Assembly (NCBI RefSeq): GCF_038066715.1
Contig: NZ_JBBUKT010000010.1
Location: forward strand, 237,217-301,216
Length of the DNA stretch: 64,000 bases
Source of the DNA: Luteolibacter sp. Y139
GTDB lineage: Bacteria; Verrucomicrobiota; Verrucomicrobiia; Verrucomicrobiales; Akkermansiaceae
Reading direction: 5' to 3'
Below the pieces are notes generated by a model. That model was not told the DNA's origin and did no database searches. It worked only from the letters and a program-made list of their open reading frames with translations. Positions 27,903 through 37,455 of this stretch are shown piece after piece; position 1 is the stretch's first letter; every line of letters begins with the position of its first letter. Both the position numbers and the translations under genes were made by a program.

Positions 27903-30127
27903 AGGGCCTCCAGGGAAAATACGCTTTGTCCTCCATTCGCGGTGATCGAGTGATATCCGGGGACCGCAACGATCACGTGCGGAGGCCGCTCATGCCAATC
28001 GCCGTCGATCTCGAGATGCTTCCCCTCAAGCCGCACGCTGACACGCCCCCACGGCGTGAGCGTCGGGCCGAAGCTCACCCGGCCGCCGAGCCACTCCGGC
28101 AAGATGCCTGATCCGATTACCAGATGGTTCTCCTCTTCCCGCACGAAACAATTGCGGATCATCATCAGCCACTCCGCCGCGGCCCAGCCGTGCTGACCGT
28201 CTCCCATGCACCCGCCATGCGTTCCCGGATGGATGGCCTCGGGCCACTGCCCGGTGGGAGAAGCCAGCTCCGCGACACGACGGATCAGTCCGATGAATCG
28301 CGGATCGCCAGCCCGCAGTAAGGTCTGGGCTAGATCCAGCGTGAGGTAGGCATTGATCCCGGAATGGATCATCTCCTGGAAGAAGCCACCGCCGTGAAAG
28401 CAGTGATCTAGCAACCAATCCAGCGTTCCCATCACGCGTGGTGCCCCATGTGGGTAGAGTTGCAGCGGATAGTCCGCCACCATCGAGCCGATTGCCCCGG
28501 CATCCATCCGTCTCCCTGGCGCGGCAGGAATCGCGCCTTTCGAGCGACGTTCGGGAATCGACTCGATGCTCCGGTTGATGTTGGCCGCGAACTCCTCCGC
28601 CAGCTTCTCCGCCTCATCCGCGGCCTCATAGTTGCAATGCCGTCGCCATTGCTTCGCCATCTCCTTGAGACCACCCCACGCCCAGAAGTCGTCCCAGTAG
28701 TAGTAGTCATTCGGACCCAGGTGCTCGGCGCTGAAACCCGGAGGTAGCAAGCCACGCGTGCCCGCAGGGTCATCCTTGGCCAGGCGCTTCTTCGCGAGCC
28801 AGCGAACTGCCTTTCTCAAGGCCCGGTCGATACCGGCCTCCGGAGGGCGATGGGAAAGCGCACACTGACGGGCCACGATCCACAGCACTTGTCCGTTCGA
28901 ATCCCACTCTCCTTCCTGGGAAAGAAAGTAGCCGGCCGCAGTCTGACGTGGCGCAAACGTCCCTATGATACGGTCCGCAGCTGACGATAGGCCGAGCGCG
29001 AGCATCGGAGCGAGCATCAGGCAGGCATCGCGAAACCAGAACCGCCGATAGGTGTAGGGACCGGGAACCAGCTCATCCGCGGAAAGTAGGAGCACGGTGC
29101 GCATCGCCGCATCGTAGAGGAACTTCATGCGGGCATCGCCGATCTCCAGGGACGCTGTTCCCCGCAACGCCTCGGCCCACGAACGAGTGGAAGTCACCGT
29201 GTGACCTAGATCCCGCTCCAAGGAAACCGTGACGCCAAGTTCCCGCGCCTGTCCTGCATGAATGCGGAACAGCGCTGCCGCCGTTGCCATTCCCGTGCCA
29301 CAGGCGATCTCGCGTTGATCCGAGTCTCCCGGCAAATTCAGATACACATCTCCCTCGGCGTAGTGCGCCATGCGCAGCGAGATCGGCACCTCACCCAAGT
29401 CGACGGTGGCCTCGCCATTCACACGAAACGCTCTTCCCGAAGAATCCAGCGCGATGCGTTGGATAAACTGGACGCCCTCCGGATTGTAAGGGCGCACCGC
29501 CACCACCAGCCAACCGTCTTCCTTCGCCATTGCCCGGACGTTCGTACAGACCATCGGCGGCTTGCCAACTTCACCCACCATGCGGGTTCCCAGCTCAAGC
29601 TCCGTACCCTCGGACTGGCAATGCGTCCTCACCTGCAATTCATCCCCCAGTTCGAGACTCTGAGTGACTGCATCGTCTTCCAGCTTGCTCGGCAGTAGGC
29701 GCTTCCGCGACTCGGTCACGATCCAGAAGTCTAGCGACCATCCATCATGAAGCGGCGTGACCAGCCCGCGTGGATCGACGATAGGATAGACAGCCACATC
29801 TGGCATTCCCACCGCGGTCCAGTTGCGATGAGTGAGGTTGATGTGACTGAAGGAAAACGCGCGCGGCACGAACGATCGGCTCGCGGGATTGAACTGGCGC
29901 TCCACCCAATAGGGCCAAACCCAGTCGAGGTTGTGCTGGATCGCCTTGGCATTCACGAGGCCGCGGGCGTGAAAAACGATCCCCGCTCGCAAAAGCTCGA
30001 ATGGCTCGGCAACCTCCGAAGGTTGAGCAAAGGCTCTAATGCGAGCCATTACCGTGGCCGGGTCCAAAACCCCATAGCGGCGGGCGGCGTGCTTAACTAA
30101 AAATCTCCATGGCAGTAGATTAAGCAT
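27899..30127 (-). CDS. (Alpha/alpha)6-barrel glycosidase-like protein
   Basis: A 742-residue protein whose C-terminal half looks like an (alpha/alpha)6-barrel glycoside hydrolase or phosphorylase (GH15/GH37/GH63/GH94-like): RRFWFRDACLMLAPMLALGL, EGEWDSNGQVLWIVARQ, YYYWDDFWAWGG and late ASPTGQWPEAIHPGTHGG. The N-terminal half is beta-rich. The start was set at MLNLLPWRFL because GGAG lies 7 bases upstream and the longer frame (up to 30238) adds implausible residues. It is the first gene of the operon with the GT4, phosphodiesterase-EEP and VTT genes. The substrate is unknown. Confidence 0.75.
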   Translation of the reverse strand: MLNLLPWRFLVKHAARRYGVLDPATVMARIRAFAQPSEVAEPFELLRAGIVFHARGLVNAKAIQHNLDWVWPYWVERQFNPASRSFVPRAFSFSHINLTHRNWTAVGMPDVAVYPIVDPRGLVTPLHDGWSLDFWIVTESRKRLLPSKLEDDAVTQSLELGDELQVRTHCQSEGTELELGTRMVGEVGKPPMVCTNVRAMAKEDGWLVVAVRPYNPEGVQFIQRIALDSSGRAFRVNGEATVDLGEVPISLRMAHYAEGDVYLNLPGDSDQREIACGTGMATAAALFRIHAGQARELGVTVSLERDLGHTVTSTRSWAEALRGTASLEIGDARMKFLYDAAMRTVLLLSADELVPGPYTYRRFWFRDACLMLAPMLALGLSSAADRIIGTFAPRQTAAGYFLSQEGEWDSNGQVLWIVARQCALSHRPPEAGIDRALRKAVRWLAKKRLAKDDPAGTRGLLPPGFSAEHLGPNDYYYWDDFWAWGGLKEMAKQWRRHCNYEAADEAEKLAEEFAANINRSIESIPERRSKGAIPAAPGRRMDAGAIGSMVADYPLQLYPHGAPRVMGTLDWLLDHCFHGGGFFQEMIHSGINAYLTLDLAQTLLRAGDPRFIGLIRRVAELASPTGQWPEAIHPGTHGGCMGDGQHGWAAAEWLMMIRNCFVREEENHLVIGSGILPEWLGGRVSFGPTLTPWGRVSVRLEGKHLEIDGDWHERPPHVIVAVPGYHSITANGGQSVFSLEAL

Positions 30128-30382
30128 GAACCACTCCAATCCGCAGACGGTGTTCCATTGCCTAATCCTTTGAGTTGAGGTGACTTTGAGAAGCCCCGCA
30201 AATGCGAAGTGCAACCAATGAAGGTGTGCAGCGTGCAATCCTCACAGCCGGTAACGAGGCCATGACATGCAAAGGAAGGGTCACAGCCTTATAGAGCGGT
30301 TATCCCACTAACTGAACGCAATCCTGCTTTCGTGGGACAGGTAAGAATGAAGCCGCGACTCTTCGCGCCCCCAGGCTCAAGT

Positions 30383-30613
30383 TCATGGGGCCTTGGACAA
30401 TTTCACTGAGCCGACAGCCCGGGTCTTGCTCAGATCGACGAACACTTTGCCGGCAGGGCCGGGAGGCATGGTCACCGTGAAGTAGCGATCGACGGGGATC
30501 CCGAAGCTTGCGCGAACCTCTCCATCCATAGCTTCTCTTGCCTCAGGGCTGACCGAAAATTGGGCGAACATTGCGTCCGACATCGTCCCCACTTCTTGCA
30601 GGTGGTCGCTCAT
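30383..30613 (-). CDS. Small hypothetical protein
   Basis: A 76-residue protein (MSDHLQEVGTMSDAMFAQFSV...) rich in helix at the N-terminus with a short beta C-terminus ending KLSKAP. Not recognised. It lies between the PEP-CTERM gene and the glycosyl operon on the same strand. Another Met ten codons later could also be the start. Confidence 0.45.
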   Translation of the reverse strand: MSDHLQEVGTMSDAMFAQFSVSPEAREAMDGEVRASFGIPVDRYFTVTMPPGPAGKVFVDLSKTRAVGSVKLSKAP

Positions 30614-30713
30614 GGCCACGAAGATGCTTCCTTCATCGCCGGGCGCAACCGGAGTAGCGCCCGAATTGGGATGCGAGGGATGGTAGCGCAACTGACGCAT
30701 CGCGAAGGCCGAA

Positions 30714-31364
30714 CTACCGCTTTCTGCGCACGAAAAGGGCGATCATTGCAAACCCGGCTATGCTCGCCATCGCGGGTTCTGGCACGGGCTCCACGGAGAA
30801 GGCGGCCTCGTTGAGAGTTGTTCCAAACGAGTCCGCTCCCCAAGTATTCAGAATCATGAACCGGACGTATGAGGCAGTGGTAGGTGAAAAGCTGATCACC
30901 TGCGCTCCGGTGTTTCCGCCCCCATCTCCAAGAGAGTTGGAAAACGTGAATGTGCCGGTGTAGTCTGGACTGCTGAATAGCGCGTTGTCGTCCAGCATGA
31001 TGGTCACCTGGCGAATGGCTGACGGATCGTCTTGAACGGCCCAAACGGCCATTCCGCCGACGGTGTAGGTATCGCCCAGGAAGAAATCGAAATTCCCGGA
31101 GTGGACACCGGCAGCGCCCCATAGCGCGGCTCCGAAGCCGGTAACGGCGGTGGGAGCGGAGGCGATGTAAGCGTCGAAGTCGGTTGCCAGGCTCGTATAG
31201 CCCGTGGAGAGCCCGGATTGATTGATCGTGTTGACCGCGGGGAAAAGTGCCCCCATGTCGGTCGATACCGAGGACGGCTGCAGAACGACAGATCCAGATG
31301 AGGAGACGACGCCGGCAAATGCGAGGACGGTTGCCGCGAGCGCTCGCGAAGCGAATGACTTCAT
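30714..31364 (-). CDS. PEP-CTERM sorting domain protein
   Basis: A 216-residue secreted protein. The N-terminus is a Sec signal peptide (MKSFASRALAATVLAFAGVV...). The C-terminus has the PEP-CTERM pattern: EPVPEPAMASIAGFAMIALF then RRKR, i.e. VPEP, a membrane helix and a basic tail, which exosortase-type enzymes recognise. The middle is Ser/Thr/Gly-rich and beta-type. Such proteins are exported and attached to the envelope or extracellular polymer in Verrucomicrobiota and other exosortase bacteria. Confidence 0.9.
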   Translation of the reverse strand: MKSFASRALAATVLAFAGVVSSSGSVVLQPSSVSTDMGALFPAVNTINQSGLSTGYTSLATDFDAYIASAPTAVTGFGAALWGAAGVHSGNFDFFLGDTYTVGGMAVWAVQDDPSAIRQVTIMLDDNALFSSPDYTGTFTFSNSLGDGGGNTGAQVISFSPTTASYVRFMILNTWGADSFGTTLNEAAFSVEPVPEPAMASIAGFAMIALFVRRKR

Positions 31365-31743
31365 TGGGAGGAGGGTTTGGGGAGGAAGATTCGGAACGGA
31401 CCAGCCGAGGTTTACGGGGGCATTGCGGTCACGGATAAAACGAGGACAAATCGGGGTCTATCGGCTAACCAGATTTCTGGCTAGGATTTTCGAGATGGTC
31501 GACCTCAGCGGAGAAAGGGCTTATTTGAGCATCTCCGTCGCCCTTCTGGCGGTCTTACTTGCCGGTGGTTTTGGCAGGCGAAAGAAGTTCAATGACGGAT
31601 CCCCGGTACGCGGGAGGTAGATGCCTTTGCCACGGCTTTGAGCCGCCAGAGTAAACGCGCGGTTTCTGTTGCCGTCCCTAGGTAATGTGGAAGCCTAGGC
31701 GGTTGAACGACGATTTAAATGTGTTTTGCCCGTAACCTATCCG
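31365..31743. other. Intergenic stretch, no convincing gene
   Basis: About 380 bases between divergent genes. One 41-codon frame on the plus strand (from 31496) encodes a hydrophobic helix followed by GRRKKF, but there is nothing else to support it. The promoters of the PEP-CTERM and DUF1003 genes should be here. Confidence 0.35.
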
Positions 31744-32304
31744 ATGAGTGATCCAACCGAGAAGCCACTTCAAAAAAGCCCGCCGAAAACGGTGGAAGAA
31801 ATCACGGCCAAAAACGTCCGCTCGATCGTGGAGTTGGAGCAGGCTTCCCAGCGTGCCACGTGGGGTGACCGGCTAGCCGTCAGGATCAACGATGCTTGCG
31901 GATCCATGACATTCTTGTGGGCCAATGCCCTAGGCTTCGCGGTGTGGATGACCTTGAACACAATCATTCTACCGCAACCTTGGGACCCATTTCCGTTCAA
32001 TTTCCTGACACTGGTCGTCTCGCTTGAAGCGATCTTTCTCTCGATCTTCCTGCTGATCGCTGCCAACCGCCAGGCAGAAGTGGCGGAGCGCCGCAATCAA
32101 CTGGATCTTCAAATCAATCTTCTGGCCGAGCAGGAAGACACCAAAGGGCTTCACCTTCTTCATCTGATCGCCCGGAAAGTTGGCGTTGAAGAGGAGGGAG
32201 ATCCGGACATTGCCGTACTGGAACAAGCGACCGACCCTGAGACCCTCGTCGACCAAATCGGCAAGATTGAAGAAGAGGTCGAAAACTCGCGTAGCACTCC
32301 TTGA
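31744..32304 (+). CDS. DUF1003 membrane protein
   Basis: A 186-residue protein with the DUF1003 pattern: DRLAVRINDACGSMTFLWAN, a first helix (ALGFAVWMTLNTI), the WDPFPFNFLTLVVSLEAIFLSIFLL block and then NRQAEVAERRNQLDLQINLLAE. It has two membrane helices and a cytoplasmic tail with an acidic coiled coil. The family role is unknown. The ATG giving MSDPTEKP was preferred to a TTG six codons upstream. Confidence 0.9.
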   Translation: MSDPTEKPLQKSPPKTVEEITAKNVRSIVELEQASQRATWGDRLAVRINDACGSMTFLWANALGFAVWMTLNTIILPQPWDPFPFNFLTLVVSLEAIFLSIFLLIAANRQAEVAERRNQLDLQINLLAEQEDTKGLHLLHLIARKVGVEEEGDPDIAVLEQATDPETLVDQIGKIEEEVENSRSTP

Positions 32305-32808
32305 AGCGACGCTGCGGCACTGTCCGCCAAGATGCTTGACGGTTTCAGAGCCTGAGCATTCACCGCCGATTCGTAGGATGTTTTGCCGCTTGAAGATGCA
32401 TTCCGGCAGTCCGGCATGTCCCTGTAGGGGAATTTCCGGAGTCGTTGGAACATCACAAAGTTCGTGCCGATGGGGAGGAGAAGGCTCTTGCCGCTTGGGC
32501 CAACAAGTTCTGGGCTCCTGCTTCGACTGCTCGGGCGATTTCCCTTCCAATTCCTCGCGGATCCTCTTCTCGACCGCGGCTTTCGCCCTGCGGTGGCTTC
32601 CCGGTTCCGGGATTCGGATCGCTCTCATCGCCGCCTTCATCCGCCTATTAGCGGTCCTTTCAAGGGAATCTCGATCGGCACAATTCTAATGGCATTGTGT
32701 AGCTTCAGCATTGCGAGATGCCATACATCAGGTGGGGCGATTCGGGCGCAAAGCGGCAGAATCACGCAGTACCTGCTTCGGCACGCTCATTGCGAAGAGA
32801 CAGGCACC
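32305..32808. other. Intergenic stretch, no gene seen
   Basis: About 500 bases without a supported gene; the open frame leading into the next gene translates to Arg/Pro/Leu-rich noise. No clear hairpin noted. Confidence 0.35.
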
Positions 32809-33381
32809 ATGAGCGAAAAGCATTCCGAAAACATTCGCCAGTACGTGAACGACATGATCGGTCTTGAGTCCGATATTTCTCAAGCAATAAGAGGGCAGCT
32901 CGAGGACGATCGGGTGACGGCGCATGCAGAACTAGCCGCACTTCTGAACGCGATCGCCTCCGCCAGTGAATCGCGACTGGAGAGATTAAAGAAGATTTCC
33001 GGCGGTGTTGGGGGGGCGTTCGGCTCGGCGCTCAAAGAGGGCGTGATGACCGCCACGGGCGTTCTTGCTGGCCTCTACGGGAAGATTCGCGAGCATCCCC
33101 TGTCACGGATGGTCCGAGACGACATTGTCGCTCAAACCACGGCTGCGACCAGCTACTCGATGCTTTTGACGTTAGGTCTCACTGCGGGTCACACGGAAGT
33201 GACGGCGATTGGGGAAGAGGGACTCACGTCAAGCGCGCCCACTGTCACCCTCCTCACCCGACAGCTACCCGACATCGTAGCGGGGGAACTCGCAAAGGAT
33301 GAGCCCTCTTCGAACCCAGCAGCTTCGCATATTGCGTTGTCCAAAATTCGCGACGCATGGGAGAGCGCGCCATCGGCTTAA
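32809..33381 (+). CDS. Helical ferritin-like hypothetical protein
   Basis: A 190-residue mostly helical protein (MSEKHSENIRQYVNDMIGLESDISQ) whose first ~80 residues look like two helices of a ferritin-like/PA2169-type bundle. A Gly-rich turn (GGVGGAFGSALKEGV) and a longer C-terminal part follow. I do not see a full di-iron motif. It resembles stress-linked four-helix proteins near YciF genes in other bacteria, but family membership is not certain. Confidence 0.65.
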   Translation: MSEKHSENIRQYVNDMIGLESDISQAIRGQLEDDRVTAHAELAALLNAIASASESRLERLKKISGGVGGAFGSALKEGVMTATGVLAGLYGKIREHPLSRMVRDDIVAQTTAATSYSMLLTLGLTAGHTEVTAIGEEGLTSSAPTVTLLTRQLPDIVAGELAKDEPSSNPAASHIALSKIRDAWESAPSA

Positions 33382-33400
33382 AATATCCGAAGGACAGCAG

Positions 33401-33580
33401 CCCGTGACCGGCTGGGTTTAGTTTCCGGCCACGGGCGCTTACCATTTCACACGGATACCACGGAAAGCGTTGGTGCCCGCAGTCCCCCCGAACCACGGAC
33501 ACCACGCACTAATGCGATGCCTATAGTTGAAGTGGTCCCGACTGGATGCAATGAACGCACAGAGCGGGATCTACGAATGG
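33401..33580. repeat. Dispersed intergenic repeat family 1, copy A
   Basis: About 180 bases similar along their length to 63637-63823. It starts with a hairpin, CCCGTGACCGG pairing with CCGGCCACGGG (one G-U pair). It continues through the shared core CGCAGTCCCCCCGAACCACG and ends at the shared GATGCAATGAACGC. It lies in a gene-free gap. Confidence 0.75.
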
Positions 33581-33695
33581 CATTTGCCTAAGGGAGCCAT
33601 CGGTAAAACCTTAGGGGCATTTTGCGGTCTTCGCGTCATGCATCAGTCGCGCACTTGCTGGAGCAAAAGTGGGTCTGCTAAGGCGCGGGATTGTG

Positions 33696-34037
33696 ATGAG
33701 CAAAACGACAGGGGATACGCGCGGTCGCCGGTACTCAACCTCCGAAAAGGCAAGGGTTCTCGAATACATTCACCAAGTAAATCTAGCGAAGGGGCACGGA
33801 GGACAGGCCGCTGCGCATCGGGAATTTGGCGTCGCACACGTCACCATCAAATTGTGGATGCAGAAGGGACCGGGCATCACAGACTCCTCGTTCCCATCGA
33901 GCGATGCAGTGGCGCAAAAGCTTTCGCACATGAGTTCTATTGCAAAGAGAATTGAATCGCTTGAGGGCGCCCTTGCTCGAATGCGGAAGGAATACGAGAC
34001 GTTGGAGCGGGAACTGTCCTCTCTACACCTCGGCTGA
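33696..34037 (+). CDS. Transposase-type HTH protein with coiled coil
   Basis: A 113-residue protein. Residues about 8-55 form a transposase-like helix-turn-helix (RRYSTSEKARVLEYIHQVN, then FGVAHVTIKLWMQ), as in IS3/IS630-type OrfA proteins. A predicted coiled coil follows (SIAKRIESLEGALARMRKEY). No transposase catalytic domain is nearby, so this is a solo DNA-binding protein, perhaps a domesticated regulator. It starts about 115 bases after repeat family 1 copy A. Confidence 0.7.
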   Translation: MSKTTGDTRGRRYSTSEKARVLEYIHQVNLAKGHGGQAAAHREFGVAHVTIKLWMQKGPGITDSSFPSSDAVAQKLSHMSSIAKRIESLEGALARMRKEYETLERELSSLHLG

Positions 34038-34083
34038 AAAGGCGGCACGGCTTTTGCGAGATGGCATCCCGATCTACGACGCC

Positions 34084-34320
34084 ATGAATCAAGAACCAGA
34101 AAACACGATGCCGGTTTATATAAATGCTCTCAGTGATGAGCCCGACCGGAGGTATTTTGTCGAGAAGTTTGTCAGTGACTATCCCGGAACCACCGCTTCG
34201 CAGGTTGTGACGGTTCTTGAGAATGCTCCCTCTGCGTTGGGTTCTGCTCCCTCCCAAGAAGAACTGGAGGACTTTGTGAAAGAAGCGATCGGGATCACGA
34301 CGGAATCCCAGGACCAATAA
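34084..34320 (+). CDS. Small acidic hypothetical protein
   Basis: A 78-residue acidic protein (MNQEPENTMPVYINALSDE...) without membrane segments. It follows the HTH protein by 46 bases and may be in its operon. Function unknown. Confidence 0.5.
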   Translation: MNQEPENTMPVYINALSDEPDRRYFVEKFVSDYPGTTASQVVTVLENAPSALGSAPSQEELEDFVKEAIGITTESQDQ

Positions 34321-34357
34321 TCCCTTTGGAACATTGATTTGAACAACTCAAAACCGA

Positions 34358-34915
34358 TTACCTTGGTGGGGCATAATTTTCGAGACGGTCTATCCGTAAC
34401 ATTCCAGAGGTCCGCACCTTCGCTCGAAGGCCTCCACGGAAGTTACCCCTTAGGAATTCTTCGCCACCTAGCGCGATCACTCGGTCCATCCACTCGCAAG
34501 GACGGCATTCCTGCGAGCCTTCAAATTCGATCCCTTGGAAGAGGAATCGCTTGCCCTTCCATTCTCGTAGATCGACCCCCTCGACAATCAAGTTACGTCG
34601 GAACACCGAAGCAGGAAGTTTAGAAAGCTTGAAGTGTCGGCGCACCTCCTCGACCACACGCATGTCGAAGAAGGTGACCTGACCTTTGGCGTCGGGACGG
34701 CTGTTGAAGTAGCGGTCCCCAACTAAACCCTTTCCGGCGATGCATTCGACCTCAGGCAAGTCGGAAATGCCGTGCTGCATCCTGCCCTCGCCATTGCGGC
34801 CCCAATAGTCATGGCCGGCTGAAACGAAGATGTGAAGAAGCCTCGCATCCCAACGAGGAAGGTCGGTATCGAGTGAGGTCTCGGTAGAGGATTCGGATGG
34901 CGATGGCTTTCCCAT
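34358..34915 (-). CDS. MOSC domain protein
   Basis: A 185-residue MOSC domain protein, the C-terminal domain of molybdenum-cofactor sulfurases that also occurs alone and carries sulfur or binds Moco. Visible elements are VECIAGKGLVGDRYFNSRPDAKG, FRRNLIVEGVDL, and the conserved cysteine region SQECRPCEWM. Ends in GGLRAKV. It is divergent from the FAD-dependent gene. The start MGKPSPSES is favoured by position. Confidence 0.85.
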   Translation of the reverse strand: MGKPSPSESSTETSLDTDLPRWDARLLHIFVSAGHDYWGRNGEGRMQHGISDLPEVECIAGKGLVGDRYFNSRPDAKGQVTFFDMRVVEEVRRHFKLSKLPASVFRRNLIVEGVDLREWKGKRFLFQGIEFEGSQECRPCEWMDRVIALGGEEFLRGNFRGGLRAKVRTSGMLRIDRLENYAPPR

Positions 34916-35091
34916 TAGCGTCGAGAAGAGGTAAGGCAATCAACGGGAGCCATCCGATCCGGCAAGCGGAAAGCGGGTTACTGATCCCTTACGGGCTGAA
35001 AAGACGCTTGCGCTTGGTTCTTTTCGCGCTGACGGGGAGGGGGCGGTTGCATGCCAATTTCGAAAGCCAAGGCGTCTGCCACCCTCCCTTT

Positions 35092-36906
35092 ATGAACCCT
35101 CGTCTAAACCTCGCCATCGTCGGCAGCGGTCCTTCTGCGATCTATTTGTTGAAGCATATTCTGGATGAATTGCCGTTCCTGAAGCGTTCGCTCGCAAGCA
35201 TTTCGATCTTCGAAAAAAGCCAGCTCACGGGCGTGGGTATGCCCTATAGTCCACTCACGACCGACCGCTTCAATCTCTCTAACATCGCTTCTGAGGAACT
35301 GCCGGAGTTGCCTACCTCGATGGTGGACTGGCTTCGAAATCTGGATCCCGAGGATCTGCGGGCCATGGGTTTGGAAGGAGAGGAAATTAGTGCGGAAAAG
35401 ATCTACCCGCGGTTGGTGCTCGGGCAGTACCTGCACGCCCAATACCGCGTTTTGTTGGCGAGTTTGCAAGAGAAGGGGATCAAGGTCAGTGAGCATCCGG
35501 GTTGCGAGGTGACCGACATCGAGGATCTGCCAAACGACAGCGCGGTGCGAGTGGTGACTGCTGAGGGAGGTATCCACGTCTTCGCGAAGGTTGTCATCGC
35601 GACAGGCCACTGTTGGAAAAACGATGACCGGCCGGGTCGAGGCTATTACGCGTCGCCTTGGCCCATCGCGAAGCTATTGCCGGCGGAAGGCGAGTATCAT
35701 GATTTCCCGATCGGCACGCTGGGCGCCTCGTTGAGTGCTTTTGATGTGATCAGCTCGCTGGCGCATCGCCACGGCCGGTTCACAAGGGAGTCCGGGATCC
35801 TGCAATTTGAGCCCAGCCCCGAAGCGCCCAACTTCAAGATTGTCATGCATGCCTTCCATGGCTGGCTGCCGCACCTGCAGTGGGACCAGGAGGAGCCGAT
35901 GCGAGCAATCTACCGACATGTCGATCGCGAGGCGCTTTTGGGCTTAAGGGACGAGAGAGGGTTTCTCCGGCTGGAAGCCTTCTTCGATGCAGTCTGCCGC
36001 CCGGCTCTGGTCAAAGCCTTTCGCAAGGACAGCATGGCCGACATGGTGGCGGAGCTGGCGAGGCCGGAGTTCAAGCTGGCCGACTTTGTGGAAACAATGA
36101 GCGACAAGCACGACTACAACAACGCCTTCGAAGGCATGCGCCGCGAAATGATCGAGGCCCGCCGCTCGGTACTGGGGCACAAGCCGATCCACTGGAAGGA
36201 GGTCATCGACGACCTGATGTACACCTTGAACTTTCACGCCGACCTGATGCCCGCGGAAGATCACCTGGCTTTTCGCAAAACGGTGATGCCATTCCTCATG
36301 AATGTCATCGCAGCCATGCCACTTGAATCCGGCGCGATCTTGATGGCGCTGTATGATGCGGGCAGAGTAAAAATCATCTCCGGGAAGGCGATGGTTGACG
36401 ACGCTGAGGAGGTCGGAGGAGAGCGCACGACAAAGGTGACTATCCAGGATGAAGACGGTGGAGAGACGACCGCCGAGTATCGCATCTTCGTGGAGTGCGG
36501 CGGCCAGAAATTGCTCAAGCTTCCGGATTATCCGTTCCGGAGCTTGGTGGAAACAGGTGCGGCGAGCAAGGGGCGGGTTCGCTTTGCCGATCCCGGTGTT
36601 GTCCATGCCTTGGGCGATGAGGTGAAGGAGCACGTCTTCGAGATCGAGGACGAGATCTTTTACCAGTTAGGAGGAGTGAATATAGACGCTGCTTGCCGTT
36701 TGATCGGCGCCGATGGGAAAAGCAATCCACGTTTAGCCGACGTGGCTTTCACACACACGTCGGGAATTAGGCCTTATTCGTATGGCTTACAGTGCTGTAG
36801 CGATACGGTCGCAATTTTCGTGCAGGCCTGGGTTCAAGAACTCCGAACCAGCGGCGATGTTGAGGAAAAGTCGGAGGAACTCTCAAAGATCTACGAGAAA
36901 ATCTAA
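35092..36906 (+). CDS. FAD/NAD(P)-binding protein (HcpA/YdhS-like)
   Basis: A 604-residue flavoprotein. It opens with the dinucleotide-binding motif LAIVGSGPSAIYLLKHIL and EKSQLTGVGMPYSP, then DRFNLSNIASEELPEL, KVVIATGHCW and a large C-terminal half. It matches the FAD-NAD(P)-binding (NAD_binding_9) family of YdhS/HcpA-like proteins with unknown substrates. It is divergent from the MOSC gene; both may belong to one redox or sulfur-linked function. Start chosen just before the FAD motif. Confidence 0.85.
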   Translation: MNPRLNLAIVGSGPSAIYLLKHILDELPFLKRSLASISIFEKSQLTGVGMPYSPLTTDRFNLSNIASEELPELPTSMVDWLRNLDPEDLRAMGLEGEEISAEKIYPRLVLGQYLHAQYRVLLASLQEKGIKVSEHPGCEVTDIEDLPNDSAVRVVTAEGGIHVFAKVVIATGHCWKNDDRPGRGYYASPWPIAKLLPAEGEYHDFPIGTLGASLSAFDVISSLAHRHGRFTRESGILQFEPSPEAPNFKIVMHAFHGWLPHLQWDQEEPMRAIYRHVDREALLGLRDERGFLRLEAFFDAVCRPALVKAFRKDSMADMVAELARPEFKLADFVETMSDKHDYNNAFEGMRREMIEARRSVLGHKPIHWKEVIDDLMYTLNFHADLMPAEDHLAFRKTVMPFLMNVIAAMPLESGAILMALYDAGRVKIISGKAMVDDAEEVGGERTTKVTIQDEDGGETTAEYRIFVECGGQKLLKLPDYPFRSLVETGAASKGRVRFADPGVVHALGDEVKEHVFEIEDEIFYQLGGVNIDAACRLIGADGKSNPRLADVAFTHTSGIRPYSYGLQCCSDTVAIFVQAWVQELRTSGDVEEKSEELSKIYEKI

Positions 36907-37056
36907 CCGGCAGCCATGCGCACTGCTGAGGCGAGCCATGACACGAGGCTGGGGCACTGGCGCTTCCTTTAGCTTGGGTCCGATGAACGGGATGGAATAC
37001 AATCTCCAAATGGCATGCTCGTTGCGAGGACACTGCTGCCGATTGGCCTCACCATC

Positions 37057-37305
37057 ATGTCTAACGTCCCCGCCTACCCAAAGAATCCCTTGCTTCATGC
37101 CGAGGAGGCATCTCCTGTCATCGCTGAAGATTTCGAAGCCGCCAACCCTACCTATGCGGAAGGAAGCGCGCCCGTTGAATCGCGCGACATCGCGCTCTAT
37201 TCCCCAGCATCGCTTTTGAACAACACGGTCCGCATTCAGCCGGTTCGCGCCCTCCTGATAGCCGCAGGCATTGGTTATCTTGCAGGCAGGTTTGTTCGAC
37301 TTTGA
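37057..37305 (+). CDS. Small membrane protein, DUF883-like
   Basis: An 82-residue protein with a polar acidic N-terminus and one C-terminal membrane helix reading RALLIAAGIGYLAGRFVRL, close to the YqjD/ElaB/DUF883 C-terminal anchor. A second, longer relative lies at 39619. Probably stress-induced and membrane-anchored, by analogy with the E. coli family. Confidence 0.65.
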   Translation: MSNVPAYPKNPLLHAEEASPVIAEDFEAANPTYAEGSAPVESRDIALYSPASLLNNTVRIQPVRALLIAAGIGYLAGRFVRL

Positions 37306-37455
37306 CGTTTGCCTTCGAAGGTTCAGTCGGGTGCGCTCTGCATTCAGGAAGTGCGACTTGCCTTGGAGCGGCATCTGGATCGGAACTCTTTGTAATCCTT
37401 GCATACACCCGCGTTGAGGTAGATCTCCCGGCATGAGTCTTGCGAAGGAATTCGT

